From positions 134,228-198,227 of the forward strand of contig NZ_JAZQRL010000028.1 in the NCBI RefSeq assembly GCF_045629565.1: a stretch of DNA of 64,000 bases. Reading direction: 5' to 3'. The notes under the pieces are model-generated. The model was not told the origin of the DNA. It saw only the letters and a list, made by a program, of their open reading frames with translations, and did no database searches. A program made the translations under genes and the position numbers. The first letter of the stretch is position 1, and the number at the start of each line of letters is the position of its first letter. Source of the DNA: Arcticibacter sp045629565. GTDB taxonomy: Bacteria > Bacteroidota > Bacteroidia > Sphingobacteriales > Sphingobacteriaceae. Below are positions 62,218 to 64,000 of this stretch, piece after piece.

Positions 62218-63390
62218 GGGCCTACTCCACAATTCAGTCTCCCTTTTATCTTTAAGATATTTGATCGCGGAAAATAAAAGTGGATATAGCAATTGCAAGC
62301 TTATGACAGAATAGGACACAGTATTATGAAAGTTCGCGAATATAATAACGTTGCAGAGAATCGCCAGCCCCGTCACGCTCCAGGTATCTGACTTGATAAG
62401 CATATAATAGTAAAAATTTATGAGCGCCAGGAAATAAAAGAACATGAAGAAAATGCCATACCATCTTAAATAGGAAAAGCTGAACACATATATAGTGCCT
62501 ACGTTCAGAAACGGGTTAATCTGATAGAATTCCCTCTCCTCTTGCGGAACAATGAATTTGGTTAGAAAGCTTGGCAGGCATTCATTCAGTACAAGGTCTT
62601 TGAGTCCACCTTCCGGAACTTGGGTATAATTGATATTATTCTGCAGGTTCGCTACGGGCGATGCTATATATAAGTACGACCAGTAGAACTGTGTGGGCAC
62701 TTTGCTTTCGAGAAATTCGTCTGTCGCACCTGATGATCTCGGGATATAAGTGGGGTCATTCATTCCGGTCCGTATATCTCCCAACACGCCAAACAGATAA
62801 AGCACTAAAAGAACTGAACCTATGCTTTTGGCTACGAGTCCCGCCGATATGGACTTTCTGCTGAACAGGAAAACGAAAAATATACCCAGAAGGATGTGAA
62901 GGATGCTCGACCTTGACATAAGAATAAGAAAAGGACTTGCCGACAACAAAAACAATCCTAAAAGCCTGCGCTCGCGGTTTGATATATACTGATGGAAGAT
63001 ATAGATGCAGTAAAATGTATTGAAGGAAATCAGGAAGGTGTGGACGACAGGGATGCCAAACGAGTAGGTTTCGTAATCAAACGTACCCGTTAACACCGCA
63101 ACCAGCGGGATGGAACGTGAATAAATGATCTCGACCAGATAAAGGCAAAATATAAATCCGATGATCCAGAGATTTGATGAAGCCTCTGGCACTCTTTTAT
63201 AATGAAAAGGCCGCACCCGATGCATCAGTATGCCCAACATCAGGCACACGGAGAAAGTGAATAGATAGAAGAGAAAGAGCTTACCTGTGAGCTCCGGATA
63301 TAGCGTTGACCATCCTAAGGAATACACCACAAAAGGGATGATAAAAGCGATAATATATACAAAGTTTGGATTAACTAATATCCTTTTCAT
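62194..63390 (-). CDS. Polysaccharide repeat-unit polymerase-like membrane protein (Wzy-like)
   Basis: A 398-residue protein with about ten hydrophobic segments and a long polar loop between residues 205 and 275, the layout of O-antigen polymerases, though sequence similarity within this family is low. No catalytic motif is diagnostic. It overlaps the GT gene at the right edge by 20 bases and may form its own unit with it. It is the second polymerase-like gene of the cluster. Confidence 0.72.
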   Translation of the reverse strand: MKRILVNPNFVYIIAFIIPFVVYSLGWSTLYPELTGKLFLFYLFTFSVCLMLGILMHRVRPFHYKRVPEASSNLWIIGFIFCLYLVEIIYSRSIPLVAVLTGTFDYETYSFGIPVVHTFLISFNTFYCIYIFHQYISNRERRLLGLFLLSASPFLILMSRSSILHILLGIFFVFLFSRKSISAGLVAKSIGSVLLVLYLFGVLGDIRTGMNDPTYIPRSSGATDEFLESKVPTQFYWSYLYIASPVANLQNNINYTQVPEGGLKDLVLNECLPSFLTKFIVPQEEREFYQINPFLNVGTIYVFSFSYLRWYGIFFMFFYFLALINFYYYMLIKSDTWSVTGLAILCNVIIFANFHNTVSYSVISLQLLYPLLFSAIKYLKDKRETELWSRPLSEESQR

Positions 63391-64000
63391 TTACGATCAC
63401 TTTGGCTTGCACTACTTTATTGGGCATATTCTCCCCCCGTATATACTCCTCCGCAGCAGTCAGTGCACGACTAAAATAGAATCCTTGTTTCAATTTGCTG
63501 CTCATTGCTGAAGCATTAAGGATCATTCTATTGTACTGTTCCGGACTCACCTCTGCAAGCTTCCCTTCCAGTTCATAAAGGCTTTCAATAGCGATCCCGA
63601 GGCCCTGCCGGATAATCCAGTCTGCGAGGGCTGCTTTCGCCGGCACAATGACAGGAAGGCAAGCTGCTAAATAAAGTGAAAGCTTATGAGGATTATTATA
63701 AGCAATGTAGTCGCCCATTGCCCCTTCACAAGACTGCAGGCTGTCGCCATCCCAAATCAACCCGAAATTCCCTTTCAGTTTGCAGACAAGGTCTTCTGCG
63801 GAAAACGAGCCCTCCCAAAATAATCGGCTGCTATTTTCAATCGGCTGAGTCGCCAGGTACGGCCCGTATAAACGGAAAGTGAGATTCTGTGTCATACCCT
63901 TCAGTCCAAAAATGAATTTCCCTCTTCCAAGGCTTCCCGCAAAGGCCACCTCCCGGCTGCCGGCAGCAAATAGATCAGACCTCTTTTCTGTGCTGCCTTC
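63371..64000 (-). CDS. Galactofuranosyltransferase-like GT, 5'-truncated by the window edge
   Basis: The frame is open to base 64000, so the N-terminal part lies outside the window. The visible 210 residues include the donor-half features VAFAGSLGRGKFIFGLKG, FGLIWDGDS, and NNPHKLSLYLAACLPVI. These resemble beta-1,6-galactofuranosyltransferase-type enzymes of exopolysaccharide clusters, which take UDP-galactofuranose. No glf (UDP-galactopyranose mutase) is in the window, so the assignment is tentative. Confidence 0.65.
   Translation of the reverse strand, partial: EGSTEKRSDLFAAGSREVAFAGSLGRGKFIFGLKGMTQNLTFRLYGPYLATQPIENSSRLFWEGSFSAEDLVCKLKGNFGLIWDGDSLQSCEGAMGDYIAYNNPHKLSLYLAACLPVIVPAKAALADWIIRQGLGIAIESLYELEGKLAEVSPEQYNRMILNASAMSSKLKQGFYFSRALTAAEEYIRGENMPNKVVQAKVIVNEKDIS

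Noticed and set aside
1..64000. CRISPR arrays, tRNA or rRNA genes, insertion sequences, integrases or phage genes
   Set aside because: No regular direct repeats, cloverleaf-like intergenic sequence, transposase motifs or phage proteins were seen. Intergenic gaps are short; a program such as tRNAscan was not available to confirm.

Overview
The window looks like chromosome of a Bacteroidota bacterium, most likely from the Sphingobacteriaceae (Pedobacter-like). This rests on protein families, not a database search: a 2335-residue SprA type IX secretion protein, a DUF4292 lipoprotein, an M61 aminopeptidase, TatA-only Tat genes, and Bacteroidota-type promoter elements (TAnnTTTG at -7, once with an upstream TTTG at 20 bp). 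No tRNA, rRNA, insertion sequence, phage gene or CRISPR array was seen. Coding density is high and no gene-free stretch exceeds about 210 bases.

Region 1 (1-13989) is mostly housekeeping and envelope genes. It holds the 3' part of glyA, a lone receiver protein, and a reverse-strand rlmN-comF pair. A forward run follows: amidohydrolase, acylphosphatase, MOP-family flippase, dut, TPR protein, DUF4292 lipoprotein and an EnvC-like degenerate M23 protein. Then come two TatA paralogues with their own promoter and a good terminator, gatA, and a LysM lytic transglycosylase.

Region 2 (13998-33436) is almost all reverse strand. It contains an OmpA lipoprotein with a DUF4198 protein, feoA-feoB followed by a SprT-like gene, and the block ruvA-sprA-gcvH-vanZ. 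Upstream of these are maeB, an orphan lutB and an M61 peptidase. A lipoprotein of unknown family lies on the forward strand at 15481-16281. The feoA upstream region has the best promoter in the window and two palindromes that could be operators.

Region 3 (33604-40421) is a forward-strand tripartite RND efflux operon (adaptor, pump, TolC), then a lone receiver and a BadF-type sugar kinase.

Region 4 (40438-64000, continuing past the right edge) is a large surface-polysaccharide cluster, reverse strand except for one FkbM-like gene. It has a WecA/MraY-like initiating transferase, a Wzi/RemB-like barrel, a Wza-type exporter, a Wzz-type protein, a Wzx flippase, two polymerase-like membrane proteins, seven probable glycosyltransferases, two sugar epimerases, an acetyltransferase and a dTDP-3-amino-sugar module (ketoisomerase pair, aminotransferase, N-acetyltransferase). 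Most genes overlap or abut, implying one or a few long transcripts. Roughly 43.4-54.1 kb looks AT-richer than its flanks, as expected of an exchangeable serotype module.

The most unusual observation is the pair of adjacent FdtA/QdtA-like cupins (53308-54133). Each copy lacks conserved residues that the other keeps, which suggests a heteromeric ketoisomerase. Others worth a look are the feo operator candidates, a CDP-paratose-epimerase-like protein with Phe at the SDR tyrosine position, the two polymerases in one cluster, and the inverted FkbM-like gene.
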